A stretch of 64,000 nucleotides of DNA from Gnetum montanum (GCA_015680685.1 MNCI01015627.1:38938-102937), one strand, 5' to 3'; shown: positions 49,260 to 62,894, numbered from the stretch's first letter. Numbers and translations: made by a program. The notes: generated by a model from the sequence alone, not told the origin.

Positions 49260-51600
49260 TGTTGGATAAGCCAAAGCAAGATGAATTAGAAATCAATAAC
49301 ATAGATGAGGATGTGAATGTGAATGATGTACCATGGTGGTCCATTTATAAGAATAAGAATTACAAGAAATTTCTTAAGCTTGATTTGCTCAAACTGAAGT
49401 AGATAATACAAAGGATGGGCTTTTGCAAATTTATCATCAAATACTTCACTTGGTATCAATATGAGATGGAAGAGTTCTATCTCAACATAGCTATGGATGA
49501 TACCATGATAGTTTTTGGTGGGATCCCCATGTCTATTGTAACATGGAAAATTACTAGAGTAAAGACATTTACAAATTGATGGGACACGATATCGCATGGG
49601 CTGCAATATCGCATCCCTCGCGATATCGCATATGCAATATCGCGTCGTCCCCTGCGATATCGCGTACGCAATATCGCGGTGCACCGTCATATCTATAAAT
49701 AAGAGGTGACTCTCCCTTGTTTTCCATCCTAGGCTTAGATTGTAGCGAAAATCTGGTAGATTGATCACTCCAAAGATAGAATATTTTCCATGTGCCCGCA
49801 GTAGGAGTCCTAAAGTGAACGGATCTTTATTCGAGCAGACATTGTACTTGAACACAAGTTTGTGTACGAAATTAAAGACGAACTTCCTGGATAAACCTTG
49901 CAGTGCATGGAATAGGCTAATTAGGATTTTATTTATTTTTATTTACTATTTTCCATTTAAATGCTTTATTAGGAATTAATCTTTCTCAACCCTTCTCTCC
50001 TAGTTAAGTGCCTCAGTACGACCGCTTCGAGCACGTGCGTTACGCGTGGTGATCCCAGTAACGACTAGCGTTTGGTAACCATGGTTGCATTGGTTCAGGG
50101 TGTCAACGATAAGTGGGAACAGATGCTGACACTAGGTTAATTTAGACTTAGTTAGTTAGTTAAGGTTAGTAATTAGTCTCTTCAATCCTTCACTTCTCTA
50201 GCATAGGAGATAAAACAGAAAAGCTATAAAAATCATATACCTCGGACTTACTTAAATCATACACCGTGAAAAATACAAGTAAGTCTGGGAAGACAACAAA
50301 TAATTAACCTTAAGTGTTCCATGAGGCATGTAGGCACTTAGTCTGCGGAGTTCGATCGGATCGCACGTGTTACGCTCGTATTCGTATGGTTGAGTGTAGG
50401 GGTACCTCGCCACTCATCACAAATGATCAAGGTAACAAATGGTGGTTATGGATTAAAAAATTTGAGCTTAGACTCAAGATGAAGATGCTTCAAGAGGTCT
50501 TTGTTCTAGCCAAGGAGAATGTTAAAATGTTCAAGGTTCTGAAGATGTAGAATGCCATGTATAAGATCATGACTCAAGATTTTATGTCTATCAAGAAACC
50601 ATTAAATATCTTTGCTCAAGTGGTAAAGTTTATGACAATCATAAGTGGATTATTCATCCTTAACATTTCCTACTTTCTATATAAAGACTTGACTCAAAAA
50701 ATTTAGGATATGGCTAAAGACAAGAACGAAGTGTTTGCATTTCTAGGGTTCATAAAAAAACTATGTAAACTAACAGGTATACTTCACCATGTTGGGAGAC
50801 ATCCCACTTCAGTTGAAATGGAAAATTAGGAAAACATCATCATGGTGGTTCCAAGGAGATGCCCTAAAAGTCATTGAAACAATATCTTATTTGAAGGATG
50901 AGATGTCAGAGACTATGGAATCTTGTGTTAAGCCATCCACTTAACTTTACATGATACTAGTACAGCATCCATGGCACCTCAAACTTTACCATAAGCTCAA
51001 GTACAACATCCTAGTTGATCAATGTCCTATCCACTAGCATTTAGAATTAGGCAAGGCCAAGAATCACTTCTTGGTAGAAGCTTTTGATCCATTATGTATA
51101 TCAAAGGAGAAACCTAAGTAACAAAAGCCCACATGGATGGATCCTAGGATCTTAATGGTATCTTCCTAGATATCTTGGGGGTCATCATAATTGATGATAC
51201 TATATGGAAGGAACTATTTATTGAATAATCCAACCATAGCTTAGCATGGAAGACCTATTTAGTCTTATATTAATGTGCCAACAAGAAGTATTTCCTCCAC
51301 ACACTGATTAAGATATAGTATGCATAATACTCATTAACTAAAAAAAGTACTCCAAGCACTTACTGATCAATCTAGAACTAGTTGATGAACAAAAGATGAG
51401 CATAAAGAAGACATAGATAATGATATCATGTTAAGGAACATTGATAGTATGATAGAGATAGAACATGTGAAGGTATAGGCCAAGCTTGAAACTGCAGATG
51501 CTAACTAAGCATTCTATTGGAGTTGTGGTGAATCCAAGTAGAGGTACGATGGCTATAACAAAAATTTAAAAATATCATGCCATTAGTACTTGTAACTTTA
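49260..51600 (+). pseudogene. Decayed plus-strand frame split by a solo LTR
   Basis: Left of the LTR the frame reads DVNVNDVPWWSIYKNKNYKK and YQYEMEEFYLNIAMDDTMIV up to 49576. Right of it, from 50420, the same frame continues (NKWWLWIKKFELRLKM) to a stop near 50548, and decayed text goes on to about 51600. Removing the LTR and one CAAAT copy keeps the frame. I do not recognise the protein; it may be an extra reading frame of an older retroelement. Confidence 0.45.
49577..50419 (+). mobile_element. Solo LTR of the nested-element family
   Basis: The LTR is complete (843 bp, TGATGGGACA to CACTCATCA) and flanked by perfect 5-bp duplications CAAAT (49572-49576 and 50420-50424). No internal region is present, so recombination between two LTRs removed it. 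It retains the GATATC array (about 49586-49685) and TATA box (49694-49701). Confidence 0.96.
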
Positions 51601-51859
51601 ACTATCATGATTGAGGTACAAATTAAACACTTACAGGCTAAATTATTTTAGGTTGGCAAAGAAGTAATAATTTTAAAAGTTAATTTAGAGATGTAGATCC
51701 ATATGCTTGAACATTAATCCAAAAGAGTGTAAGAAGATGCGTTGAGAAAAGAAGAAACAAGTACTTTTCCTTTTCCACTAGGTATAAAAGCTCAAAGATG
51801 ACAGCTAGATCATGGTCCAGTTTAGGGACAAGTACATCTATACTGAAAAGAATATTAGA

Positions 51860-52290
51860 ACCTATAGAAAGAGTTGGCAAAGAAGATGATTCAAAAAACC
51901 AATGAGCTCATAAGAGTGCACCTGATTAAGTAGGTGATCTAGGATGTTAAGTTGCATTGACTAGATAAATTGGTTATTCTCTTAAATAAGTAGGTCACTA
52001 GAGCATGACAAGAAGTAAATGAGAGATTTCATGTTTTTCATACTAAACTTTATCACATGGATGTAAGTGAACTAACACTACAAGAGAAGAAGGATCTTTT
52101 GAAAAACATGTACATTCTATACCATGAAGTAAAAGTGGAAGTTCTTGAGAAAAGAATCAAAGAAATAGAAGAAGATGTGCAAATTGAGTAAAAGTGATAT
52201 CTACACACTATTGAAACTTTTGTAGGAAAACCACATAGTGAGTTTGAGAAATACATTCTCAAAGTGTTAATGGAATTTAAAGGCATCTAA
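51860..52290 (+). pseudogene. Decayed coiled-coil frame
   Basis: The plus strand reads LLKNMYILYHEVKVEVLEKR and IKEIEEDVQIE with heptad-like spacing, then KPHSEFEKYILKVLMEFKGI. Stops interrupt it. It resembles in style the minus-strand frame at 34000-34510. It probably continues the frame starting at 49260. Function unknown. Confidence 0.4.
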
Positions 52291-52477
52291 TGTAAGCTCA
52301 TGTCGGTGAGGTAACACCATGAGAAATTCTAGGCAAAGGCATACGATTATAGGCAAGTGTTGTTACATGATCAAGGATTGATGCAAGAATAGAATTGAAA
52401 ACTCCAAGCTAGGGTGATAGAACTTAAGATGCAAGTATAAAAGCTTCACATATTCATCCCAAATACTTCAAGCTTCT

Positions 52478-53453
52478 TGTTGTATTGGAGTAGATTGACT
52501 CCAGTTTTCAATCAAATTCCAATACTAAATCTAACTATTATGATAAGATAAAAATTATGCTAGAAAACAAGAAAACTAGCTATCTTCACTTATCAAAAAA
52601 AGATTATAATAGGATTCTTAAAACTCATAAAACATGCAAACCTCTCAAAACACTCAAACCATGCTGCAAAGCATGAGGCTTAACAACCATAAAATGTCTA
52701 TTTTTAATTATAGGTAGAACTAATATAGAGTCCTTCTTACAACTCGGGACTAAGATCATAACTCACATGTACATGAGAGACAAGAAAACATAAGCCAATA
52801 CATCACACATTGACCTTGGAGCTACAATCATATATGCACTCGCTCAATGTACTCTATCACACTCTTGTTCACATTCAACACATAAACTTACATAACATCT
52901 CATCTCTCCATGGCATACAAGCATGAAACATAATCAATATTTATTAACCAAGTAGGCAAAAACCCTAGGAAATCTTCCTTAAGATCAACTTGAAGATTCT
53001 CCACTATTTCTATTTTTTTCCCATCATGTCTCAGCTATTTTCAAACCTAGTATAGTAATTTTGAAAGTTTTTCTACCCATTTAGGTCATCTTTAGCCTTT
53101 ATGGAATGTCTCATTATGAAAATAGATAATTCGGATGAGATGTCTCACTTCTAGCAAAGACATCTTGTCTTGTAGCTAAGACCTTTCAACTAATTCTAAG
53201 ATATCTCAATTGAGATATGTTCACATTTGATCAAATTTCTCCTATCTTCTAAGACATTTGTCATAAATCCAAGACATCTCCTAAGAGCTCTCAACTTGAC
53301 CCAGATGTCTCCTGTCTTCCAAGACATCTCTCCTGAGAGTCTAGATCTCAAACAAGATGATACCAAGACCTCAAGATGTCTCTAAGGAGCCTAAATTATG
53401 CAAAAAGAAATACATTGGAAAAGAATAATGGAATTGGAAGAGGTGTTCCTACA
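52478..53453 (-). repeat. 3' LTR of the third gypsy element
   Basis: On the plus strand it runs from TGTTGTATTGGAG to GTTCCTACA. It aligns with 57741-58775. The segment 52990-53420 holds about ten AGACATCT/AGATGTCT-like motifs. Confidence 0.8.
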
Positions 53454-53759
53454 TAAACTCTCCCACTGTTCAAAAACTAAACTTATGTGAAAAAGGAAGT
53501 AGAATTTTAGCAATTCCACACTCATGAAGTTTTTTTTCATGGAGACATAAAGCATTGTTTGTAAATTGATCCTTCCAATGGATCAAGTACTCATACCTCT
53601 TGACTCCCTAAGAATTCAAATATTTCCTCCACTTAATTATGATTTTCTTCTTTTCTATTGAAGTCTTGGACTGAAAAACAGCCCCTTTCAACTCATTGAT
53701 GGTACCTTGTATGTTCTCCTCATCAACTGGTCCATGATATTGCAAGAGATATGAAACAT

Positions 53760-55290
53760 TAAATACAAAATACATACTAACATTAGTTGGTAAATTAATC
53801 TCAAAATAAATATCATTAATCTAGGTCTTAATTTTGAAAGGCCCCATATTCTTGGCTTTTTAACATTGAGAAGTTAACACCTCTCAACTACTTATTCTTC
53901 AAGTGCACCCAAACCAAATTACCAATAGTAAAATTTATCTTCCATTTGCCCTTATTCCTCTTAAGGACTCTTTCTTTAACCTTCTTCTCAAGATTTTATT
54001 TTAATTGTGCATGGAGATCCATCATCTCTAATACAAAATTAGCATCAAGTTAATATTCACCATCAAAGCTCTTTAATATGTCCACCATCTTAAGACAAAA
54101 TTCATAGTTCACCTCAAATGGAATTTTACCTATAGCAACATGAAAAGCATTATTATATGAGAACTCAACATTCTTCTTCTTCTTGGTGTTGGAAATTCTT
54201 TCATACATTCTTATTCCATCATCAAAATCACAATATAGATTGCATTCATGTTGTTCATCTATTTCACAACAAAGATAATCAATTTCATCACTATCAATGT
54301 CTACATCCATATCAATAATGATCTTCTCATTATCATTATTACTATATTCATCATTATCAAATATAAAAATAGACATATTATCACTATTAGTCTTACTTCT
54401 ACTAATAATGACATCAAAAGTTACATCTCCTTCATCATTCACAACATAACTCATAATTTCATCACAATCACCATAATGATCATGATTCTCATCATCATAA
54501 TGGAACATGATAGTGCACAAGGTCTGAAAAATTAAATACAAAAGACATACTAACATTGTTTGACAAGTCAATCTCAAAATGATTATCATTAATCTTGGTC
54601 TTAGTTTTGAAAGGCATCATCTTCTTAGCCTTCAACTTTGAGAATTTAACATCTCTGAATCACTTCTTCTTCAAGTGCACCCAAACCAAATTACCAATAG
54701 TATAATTTGGTTTTCATTTGTCCTCATTCCTTTTGAGGACTCTTTCTTTAGTCTTCTTCTCAAGATTTTACTTCAATCCTGCATGGACATCCCTCATCTC
54801 TTGTACAAAATCAACACCAAGTTAAGCATCACCATCAAATCTCTTCAATGTGTCCACCATCTTAAGATAAAAATCATAGTTTAACTTAAGTGGACTTTTA
54901 CCTATAGGAACATGAAAAGCATTATTTTACAAATACTCAACATTCTTCTTCTTCTTGGTGTTGAAACATTTTTCACTCATCCTTCCTTCACCAGCAAAAT
55001 TACAATATAGATTTCCTTCATGATATTCATTCATTTCATAACCAAGAAAATCAATTTCATCACTATGAGTGTCCACATCCATAATAATAATGATATTCTC
55101 ATTATGAATACTACTATAGCCATCATTATCAAATATAAAATTAGAAATATTACCACTATTAGTCTTAAGTCTACTAATAATGGTATCAAAAGTTACATTT
55201 CTTCCATCATTCACAATAGAACTCATAACTTCATCATAATCACGACAATGATAACGAGTCTCATCATCACAGTGGAATAAACCATCATGA
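53760..55290 (-). repeat. Internal tandem duplication (~770 bp) in the third gypsy element
   Basis: Copies at about 53760-54531 and 54532-55290 share the same order: integrase-end text (VGDLVWVHLK-like; NFTIGNLVWVHLK in the lower copy) followed upstream by an acidic frame (VNDEGDVTFDVIISRSKTNS against VNDGRNVTFDTIISRLKTNS). The acidic frames at 54050-54589 and 54927-55226 (-) are the two copies. They differ at many sites, so the duplication is old. Confidence 0.75.
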
Positions 55291-55292
55291 AG

Positions 55293-55800
55293 CTAAAGTG
55301 ACAAACTAGCATCCAATATACTAGCTTCCACATAAGAGACATTATTGCCATATGCAAGATAGGGCTTGGACTCACTTACCTCTTCCTGGCTTCTCCTATC
55401 CACCTTTGGTTCAACTTGATGTTCAACATGTGGCTGTCGAATTTTATTAGAGCTTAAAGCTTCAAGATTCCAACTAAGAGTTTCCAATATTAATGGTTCC
55501 TCCTCTTTGTTAGGTTCACACAAATCAACAAAGTCATTTATACCTTTCACATAAGGTATGTTGAAAACTACCACATGCATTATAGATAATGCATTAGCCA
55601 CCACAACATTGCCAGAGCTACACAAGAAGAAATGGATTCCCTCACGAAGCCATTTGCAAATAACTCCTCTACTTGTCTTTAGAATTCAACTTGCTGATTT
55701 GGTGCCATCTAGAATGCTTTTTCATTAGGAATGGTAGCACTAGTGATCAAATCAATCTAATGTTGCACATTTCTCATTAGTGAAAATTCATTCAATTCCC
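55293..55800 (-). pseudogene. Junction of RT start and RNase H end
   Basis: The minus strand reads RT N-terminal text (QVEELFANGFVRESIH, about 55640-55700) and within about 30 bp enters VVVANALSIMHVVVFN (about 55575-55620), which is the NKVADALSRR block at the end of gypsy RNase H. The whole catalytic core in between is deleted. The following frame is acidic (DLCEPNKEEEPLILE). Confidence 0.65.
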
Positions 55801-55879
55801 CCTTAAACACATTGGAAAATTTATCTTCAAGTCTAGCATACTTGTAGGAAGTTCAACCTATACATCAGCATGTTTAGGA

Positions 55880-56350
55880 GTGATTATTGATACAACAAAA
55901 AATCTAAAACATATTTCATCATGTTCTTTAATATATTCCTTCTCTCCTAGAAGGATTAAGAAAGCATTAAGTAAGCTTTTCTACCTCACTTGTTTAGCTT
56001 TCATAGGGATTAACTCATGGATTTCATCAAATCTAGCTACACTCCATACATTTCTTGTTCCATTAAATTGAGAACCATTATCAAAATTCCAAGGTCTACC
56101 AAGAATTACATTAGCACACTCTATTAGAAGTACATCACACTTCACAATATCATGAAAACTTCCAATTTAAAATTTCAAAGTACATTGTTCCCTTACCTCT
56201 TAAGAGAAATCTCTAGAAAACTAATGCACTTTATAAGATCTAGGATGCAGATTAGCTACCAAACCCAATCTAGTAACTACCCTAGAAGAAATAACATTTT
56301 CTTACGTTCCTCCATCAATCAAAATACGAATCCATTTTTTACTAAGTAAA
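55880..56350 (-). pseudogene. Protease of the third gypsy element
   Basis: The minus strand reads WIRILIDGGT at about 56302-56335, with DGG in place of the D-S/T-G active site, and then CDVLLIECANVILGRPWNFD at about 56080-56140, the conserved block of chromovirus proteases (usual form DVVPMDACHILLGRPW). Confidence 0.7.
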
Positions 56351-57149
56351 CATTTTAATCCAATATGAAACAACAATTTCCTAGTAGGATGGTCTCCTCT
56401 ATTCACATTCCCCATGAATGCACAAGAATTTAGTTCACAAACTTTTTCAATATTTGGGGCATTTGGGTTACTTCTTTGAAGAGCTTGGCTTAATGTCTCC
56501 TCCACATCCATGGTTCACACATCTTTGCTCTTTACTACCTTGTGAAGTGGACATTCCCATTGCTTATATTTCCATTCTCCATAATTTAAGTATTAAACCT
56601 TAGATAAACTGCTACCTTGATCCTTGTCTCCTTTACCTTGGTTCTTCTTTGATTTTTCCTTCTCATCATTCTTTTTTGTCTTCTAATCATGGCTACCATC
56701 TTTTTCTTCATATTTGGACTTGGATTCCTTCTTAAATTTGGATCCCTTATCCTTATCCTTGCAAGTTTATTTGCCCCTATTTCTAAATCCACTTAATTTC
56801 TTCTTAGCATTGACTATCAAATCATAAGTCTCATTAAGAGTTTGTGGCTCATAAAAAGACAAATCTTGTTGATACATCATTTTGAGACCTAAAAAGATTG
56901 AAGAATGTTCATAGTCCTACAAGTTAACTTTAGCTTGATGGAATAGATCATAAAATTTGATGTATAATTCTTTGACATTCTTGTCACCTTACCATAGGAA
57001 TTTCAACTTCATAATGATCTCTTACCTCTAATAAGACTATTGAAATTTTCTTCTTAACTTGTATTTTATCATATTCCAAACGCTAATGGATTAATCATGT
57101 TATCTTTCATAACATTGGAACTACATTTCCCACTAAGTAGAAGCCTTAC

Positions 57150-57392
57150 CTTCTACTTAGTAATAGGTACCTTTAGGTTATTTGGTACCTCTTCCAACTC
57201 GAAGTGCTTGTCAAGTGTCAGTAGCCAACTTGAGGAAGCATTGGTACCATTTACACCATTAAAAGCCTTTAGCCTAACATATGGAAGTCTTGCAGCATTT
57301 TTGAATGTTCTAGTAAGCCTTGCCTCATCTTCTTCATTTAGCTTGCTAGGGGAAGAAGTAGTTGTCATTATTGGAGTCCTTGAAATTCTCAT
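57150..57392 (-). pseudogene. gag fragment of the third gypsy element
   Basis: The frame reads LKAFNGVNGTNASSSWLLTL and DKHFELEEVPNNLKVPITK, matching the N-terminal gag text of chromoviruses (F-G-x-A-x-x-W-L...F.L..VP). A Lys/Arg-rich segment at 56586-56792 (-) is probably its continuation. Confidence 0.7.
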
Positions 57393-57720
57393 TTAAAAAA
57401 CAAGATTCCTTTCCATTGGAATCCTTGGCTGATGTGTTCCTATACTTTAATAGCTAGATTTTATTTTCTTATCATCCTCTCTATCTCCACCAGGCTATGA
57501 AACTTCTTCATTTGAACATGAATTCTCATCATCTTCATGTGTCTAGATTGCTGGGATTTGCATTTCTATCTACCTTTGCATTGATTTCATCTAAGTGAGC
57601 ATCTATCATTTGGAAGGAAAATTTCATGCTTTCAATGTTTTTGTTTAGGACATGAACTTATTTATTTTAAGTATCATTTGAAATTGATAAAATTCTTAAC
57701 CAAATCTAAGCAACAATCAA

Positions 57721-57738
57721 CATAAAGCTTTAATACCA
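57721..57738 (-). promoter_or_regulatory. Primer-binding site, tRNA-Met type (decayed)
   Basis: The minus strand reads TGGTATTAAAGCTTTATG, close to TGGTATCAGAGC used by chromoviruses. It lies next to the 5' LTR. Confidence 0.7.
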
Positions 57739-57740
57739 AT

Positions 57741-58775
57741 ATTTAGTTAGAGTAGGTTCACTCCAATATTAAATCATCTTCTAATACTAAATCCAAATAT
57801 TATGATATGACAAACAATATGTTAACAAAAAATAAAAATAGATATCTTTAATTATCAAAGAGAAAATTACAATAGGATTTTGAAGACCCACAAAACACCC
57901 AAAATCTCTCAAAATACTCAAATAATGGTACAGAGCACAAGGCTCTACAACCACACAATCGTTGTTCTTAATGCAAGATACAACCAATAGAGAGCTCTTC
58001 CCATAACCTAGGAATAAGATCTCAACTCACAAGTATACAAGAGAAAAGAACACATAGGCCAATATACCACACATTGACCTCAAAGCTCCAACTACATATG
58101 CAGTCACTCAATATGTTCTATCACACCCTTATTCATGTTCAACACCTGAACTTATATGACATCTCATATCTCCATGGTGTACAAGCATGAAACAAAATTG
58201 ATATTTATTAACCAAACAAGATAAAAACCCTAGGAAATCTTCCTTAATCTCAACTTGAAGATCCTTCACTATTTTCCATCCTTTTCCACCTTTTGTTGAA
58301 TATTTCCAAACTTGGGATAGTAATTTTGGAAGTTTCCTTGACCGTTCGAGTCATCTCTGGTCTTTGTGGGATGTCTCACTATCAAAATGGATAATTCGGG
58401 TGAGACATTTGACTTCTAGCAGAGAAATTTCATACTATAGCTAAAATATCTCATACTGTGGCTAAAATGTCTCATACTATATCTAAGACATCTCAGCCAA
58501 TTCTAAGACATCTTAGCTGAGATATCATCACATTTAATAAGATGTCTCCTATCTTTTAAGATGCCTCATTTGAGAAGTCTGTTACAAATCTAAGACATCT
58601 CTTGCAAGCTTTCAACTCAGCCTAGACATCTTCTATCTTCTACAATATCTCTCCTGAGAGCTTATATCTCAGACAAGATGACTCCAATACCTCCAAAATG
58701 TCTCCATGGAGCCCAAAACCTACAAAAACGTATGCATAGGGAAAGAATAAGGAAATTAGAAGAGGTGTCCCTATA
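57741..58775 (-). repeat. 5' LTR of the third gypsy element
   Basis: It aligns with 52478-53453 and has its own cluster of AGACATCT-like motifs at about 58360-58710. It is about 60 bp longer, partly because of a repeated CTCATACTNTNGCTAAAATGT-like segment near 58428-58480. Confidence 0.8.
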
Positions 58776-59019
58776 CCATATGTCAAGAAAACACTTCAAG
58801 ATATTTTTTTCCTTTGCAATTACCCACTATCTTTTCTTTGTAGGGTGATTTGTATGAATCATATTCATGGTCAATTTTGTATATTTTAACATTGTCATGT
58901 GTCTAGCCTCAATTTTATATTTTGGAATGTTAAAAGCTATGGTACTAGATTTACTGACTTGTGGAAGAATGATGAGTCATTGAGTAGCATTTTGGAAGTT
59001 GATTGTAAGCCCTTGACTT

Positions 59020-60172
59020 GGTAAGTATCATGTGCACCATGTGTTTATGGTTCAAGCATATTCAATTGAGGTTTGTGGCTCCTACATGTGCAACATTGCT
59101 TTCTATGTTACCTTTCTAGATGGTGTGAATGTCTTGAGTCTCTTTGAATGTTTTTGAGTTTGTTTGTGCTTCTAATAATCCTTGGGACATCTCTCCTTGG
59201 TTTCATCTTTTTCCTAGATTCATATTTTAAATTTGAGAGTTGTAGGGGTGCATTGATACTAGGAAATCAATGCATCCCTTGTATCAACATATGGATATTA
59301 ACACATCTCTTACATCAACACTAGTGTGCTAATACTCTATTATAATACTTTGTCATTAAGCTTCATCGTAATTATGATTAAGAACTATTGGGTTGCATTG
59401 ACAAACCTCTATTAATGCCTAGGTGTTCATAAACTTAAACTATTTCATTAGAAAAACTATAAATACTTAGGTAATGCTATCCTTAAGAGGACTTTTGACT
59501 TTTTGAATTTTCAAGTACTTATGATGTCCAAGTTTATGTGAAGAGATCATTCTCCTTTGGGTAAGTATTATTTCCTTCTCATTTTGTGCATGTTTTGAGT
59601 CATGACTTTTACAAGTGTGACTAGACTCTACTAGAGTGTTGCCTTGGTTTCATAGCCTGAGACTATTTGGTCTATGTAGAGTCTAGTAATTTTCATCATG
59701 AATAAAGCTCATGATTTTCCATATGTTGTAGGACTTGAATGCCTTAAATCATAAAATACCAAAAACATGAATTTCAAATATATCATATGAATTCATTAAT
59801 TGATTCTTTTATTATTTCATTCATTTTTTTCATCCTATTAGGTAGCAATGATTCATCCTTGTTAAAGGAGATCATCATCATTATGATTAGAAGCCATTTT
59901 ATGCTTTACATGTGAACATTGCTGCTTATCCTATAAGGGATTATGATGCATGTATGTTCTTTATGACTTTACTCTTACAATTGGAAAACAAAAATTATAA
60001 ATATTTTTTCTTCTCTAACCATGGTAACACAGGTATGACATGTAGTATATATACTATATATTTTTTACATTTATTGAATGTAACGATATACATAGCTATT
60101 TTTGTAATTCATATCAATACTATCTCTAAAATTTAATGAATGGATCACATTCTATGTTGTATGATATAGTTG
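59020..60172 (+). repeat. Family B LTR (second plus copy)
   Basis: It matches 34511-35710 in the same direction (GTTACCTTTCTAGATGGTGT, GGGTTGCATTGACAAACCTC, ATATGAATTCATTAATT). No gag was recognised after it, so it may be a solo LTR or an element with a decayed interior. Confidence 0.6.
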
Positions 60173-62894
60173 CATTGACCATGGCTAAGGAGACCTTTAC
60201 CACACATGTTACACTATGGTTATTCCCATGGATCTAGTTTCTGCAAACATCTAGATGTCTACATGGATAGTAAAGTTTGAAATTGATGATGATAGAACCT
60301 TGAGGGTTTCTTTAATTCTATCTTGTAGCACCTCTGCACTTATCTCTTCAACTCAATATGGTATGATGATCACTATCGTATCTTGAATTTCGTTATCATT
60401 ACTAAGAAAGTTGTAAATTGCATGAGATATCTTACATTTATTTTATATGCAAAGATATAGCAACTCCCATAGTAGTAGGATTCAATTAGACAGTGGCTTG
60501 ACTGCTGTAGGTTGAGAATAAGTTGGACAATTCATCCTACTAGCAATTGACAATTCTAGAAACATCATTTAAGTGGCTCATGATAGGACAATAGCTTGTT
60601 TTCGCATCACAATGTGCTTGTTTTTGTTCCATCAACTATCTCAATCTTTCTTCTACACCTAGTGTGTAATTAGCTAGTAGACATGGTACTTCTTCTTCTT
60701 GAAGCTATAGAGGTATCTTCTCGATCATGATTTCTTGCCACATTGCTATAGTGACCCTTAACAGTATATCATTTGAGAAGAGAGATATCCCTCTCCTTTT
60801 TCAAATATTTTTAACTAGACAAATGAAGGAGATTACCTTCCTATCCTTTTCATTCTTCTTAAATTTCTTTTCAATCTCAACAAATATTAGTTAGAGTAGG
60901 TTGACTAAAAAAGTCTCATTAATTGCAACACATTCCCTAGTGGAGAAAGACATGATCTTGCTTGGGCATATCATTGGATTCAAGTGGTACATCATTAACT
61001 TCAAGTAGATCCTCTCCACTTGGGTTTGTGCATCATACTCGATATGATCCATCCTATAATACCTTTGGATCCACTCTTTTTACTTTTAGCATCAAATTTT
61101 GGGAACATTTCTATAAGAATTGGTCCTGTATTTGAAAGTTATAAGGCCTCCAAAATGACCTCCACTAAGTAGAAGATGATAATGTCTTTACTCTTCACTA
61201 TGATATCCCCTTAGTGATTGTTCCAATTCTCACTGGTGGAAATGATGGATCAAAGTGATAACACCTAAAGATTCTCTTAGATCTCTAGGAGAACAAACTC
61301 TAGGAAGAATCCAAAGTTACACTCTTGTAGAACAGTGCTTTGAATCTCTTTAGTCTTGATTCTCTATTAGCAAGCTTCTGTGAGGATGATCTTCAAGATT
61401 AGCTTAGGTCTAAGCACTTTATCTTGCCTAGACTGTTTAGTCTCTATAGTGGAAATTTGGTGGATAGATTCCACCTTAAGCTCATCTCTAAGGGGCTATG
61501 CTACATGTGTGGTCTCAAGCTCTTATTCTTACTATTCATGTCTTTTCCCTTATCCTTCTCATGGAAACTCCTTCCTCCTTTATGATGGACTACTCACCAC
61601 TACTACTCTCTTTAGTGGCATCTACAATCACATAGATGATTAGTCAATTGTCTTTGATTACTTATTTCTAAGTGTTATTAGTTTTGATGATCCTTGAGTT
61701 GCCTTATTTTTAAAAAACTTAGCATTCACACTCTTAAGTGATCACAATATATTGTTTTGAAGGTCCTAAGATAGCTAATTATGCTTAATTTATTATTCTT
61801 TTAATCATTTATTAAAGTTAGATATCTTGGCTACTTAAAATATGGGGGTTTTCAAGTAATTAGAATCATAGATTTGTTGCTCCCATGATGTAAAGCTTGA
61901 CTCCAATAATTCATGGGTTTTTAAATGACTCAAATTAGATGTTCAGTATGCAAGATATTGCTAATCAAAGCACTAAGATCTCATAATGCTAAAAACTTCC
62001 TTCTTCATTTGAGGAAAATGATAAATTTTTTTTAACACCTAGCACATATTTATAGGTTTTGTTTGTCATGTCAATGTTGATGCATTAACGAGGTTACATC
62101 AACTAAGGATGCTACATCTACGCTATAGAAGTTAAAAACTTTCTTTTGTATTTTTGTTTACTTTCACATACTTTGTTATAACTTAGAGGTTAAATTAGGA
62201 CAATAGGAAGGGTAAAAATATGAGGATAGTATGGATAAATATGATTGGGATATCATTAAGATGATGAAGCATAAATAATATGAATTGGGGTTATGAAATG
62301 AGAGGTTGATAATAAGATGAGTTAAAAATAAAAATGCATAACTACTTTATCATGTCCACAATAAGTCCTTATATCAAATGTGATTAAGATGACCATTAAT
62401 TTGCTTGTCTAGGTTTCGAACCAAGTTCATACTTTTTGCTAGTGCAATTGCATTGCATCAACGTAAACTTACCACAATGAGACTAATTACAGTCACATGA
62501 GAATAACATCACTTAATAAAAAATAAAGAAAATAGTTATTTGATTAATTAATTACTTAAAATATTATGTTTGAGAAATCTTAGCCATTAGCTAGAGGGAT
62601 GCCTTCAAGCATGGGTACGTGTCTATTTAGTCACATGATAAAACTAGTTCAAGAGACCTTAAGGTTCATAGAAGTAGCCTACCTTCAAGCATAGGTTGTA
62701 TGTCTTTCTAGTGGTACCTTAAGAATTTTTTTTCTTATGTGAGTTAATTAATTATTATGTCAACCTTACTAGAGAGCTACTTTTAGATATGAGTAACATG
62801 TATTTCTAGTAACATAGTAAGGTAATAGATTTATTAGAGAACATGCTTCCATCAAAATCAAAACATGAGTAATGATAGAATCACATGGAGTAGT
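60173..62894. other. Decayed sequence, nothing recognised
   Basis: AT-rich. A minus-strand stretch near 60960-61080 is open and somewhat protein-like (MDHIEYDAQTQVERIYLKLM) but has no assignment. A phrase TTAGTTAGAGTAGGTTGACT near 60890 resembles the left edge of the third gypsy LTR. The plus-strand frame at 61380-61643 is not convincing. Confidence 0.35.

Larger units (their letters stand above)
52478..58775 (-). mobile_element. Third gypsy element (chromovirus-like), polymerase core deleted
   Basis: Minus-strand order: 5' LTR (57741-58775), decayed tRNA-Met-type primer site (57721-57738), gag (about 57392-57150), protease (about 56350-55880), the first residues of RT (about 55800-55630), then directly the end of RNase H (NVVVANALSIMHVVVFN), an acidic segment, an integrase C-terminal end, purine tract (53454-53470 reversed) and 3' LTR (52478-53453). 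The RT catalytic part, most of RNase H and the integrase core are missing, and one segment is duplicated. The copy is dead. Confidence 0.8.

Noticed and set aside
54248-54535. Ile/Asn/Thr-rich plus-strand frames here and at 55020-55280
   Set aside because: They are antisense to the duplicated acidic frame of the third gypsy element.
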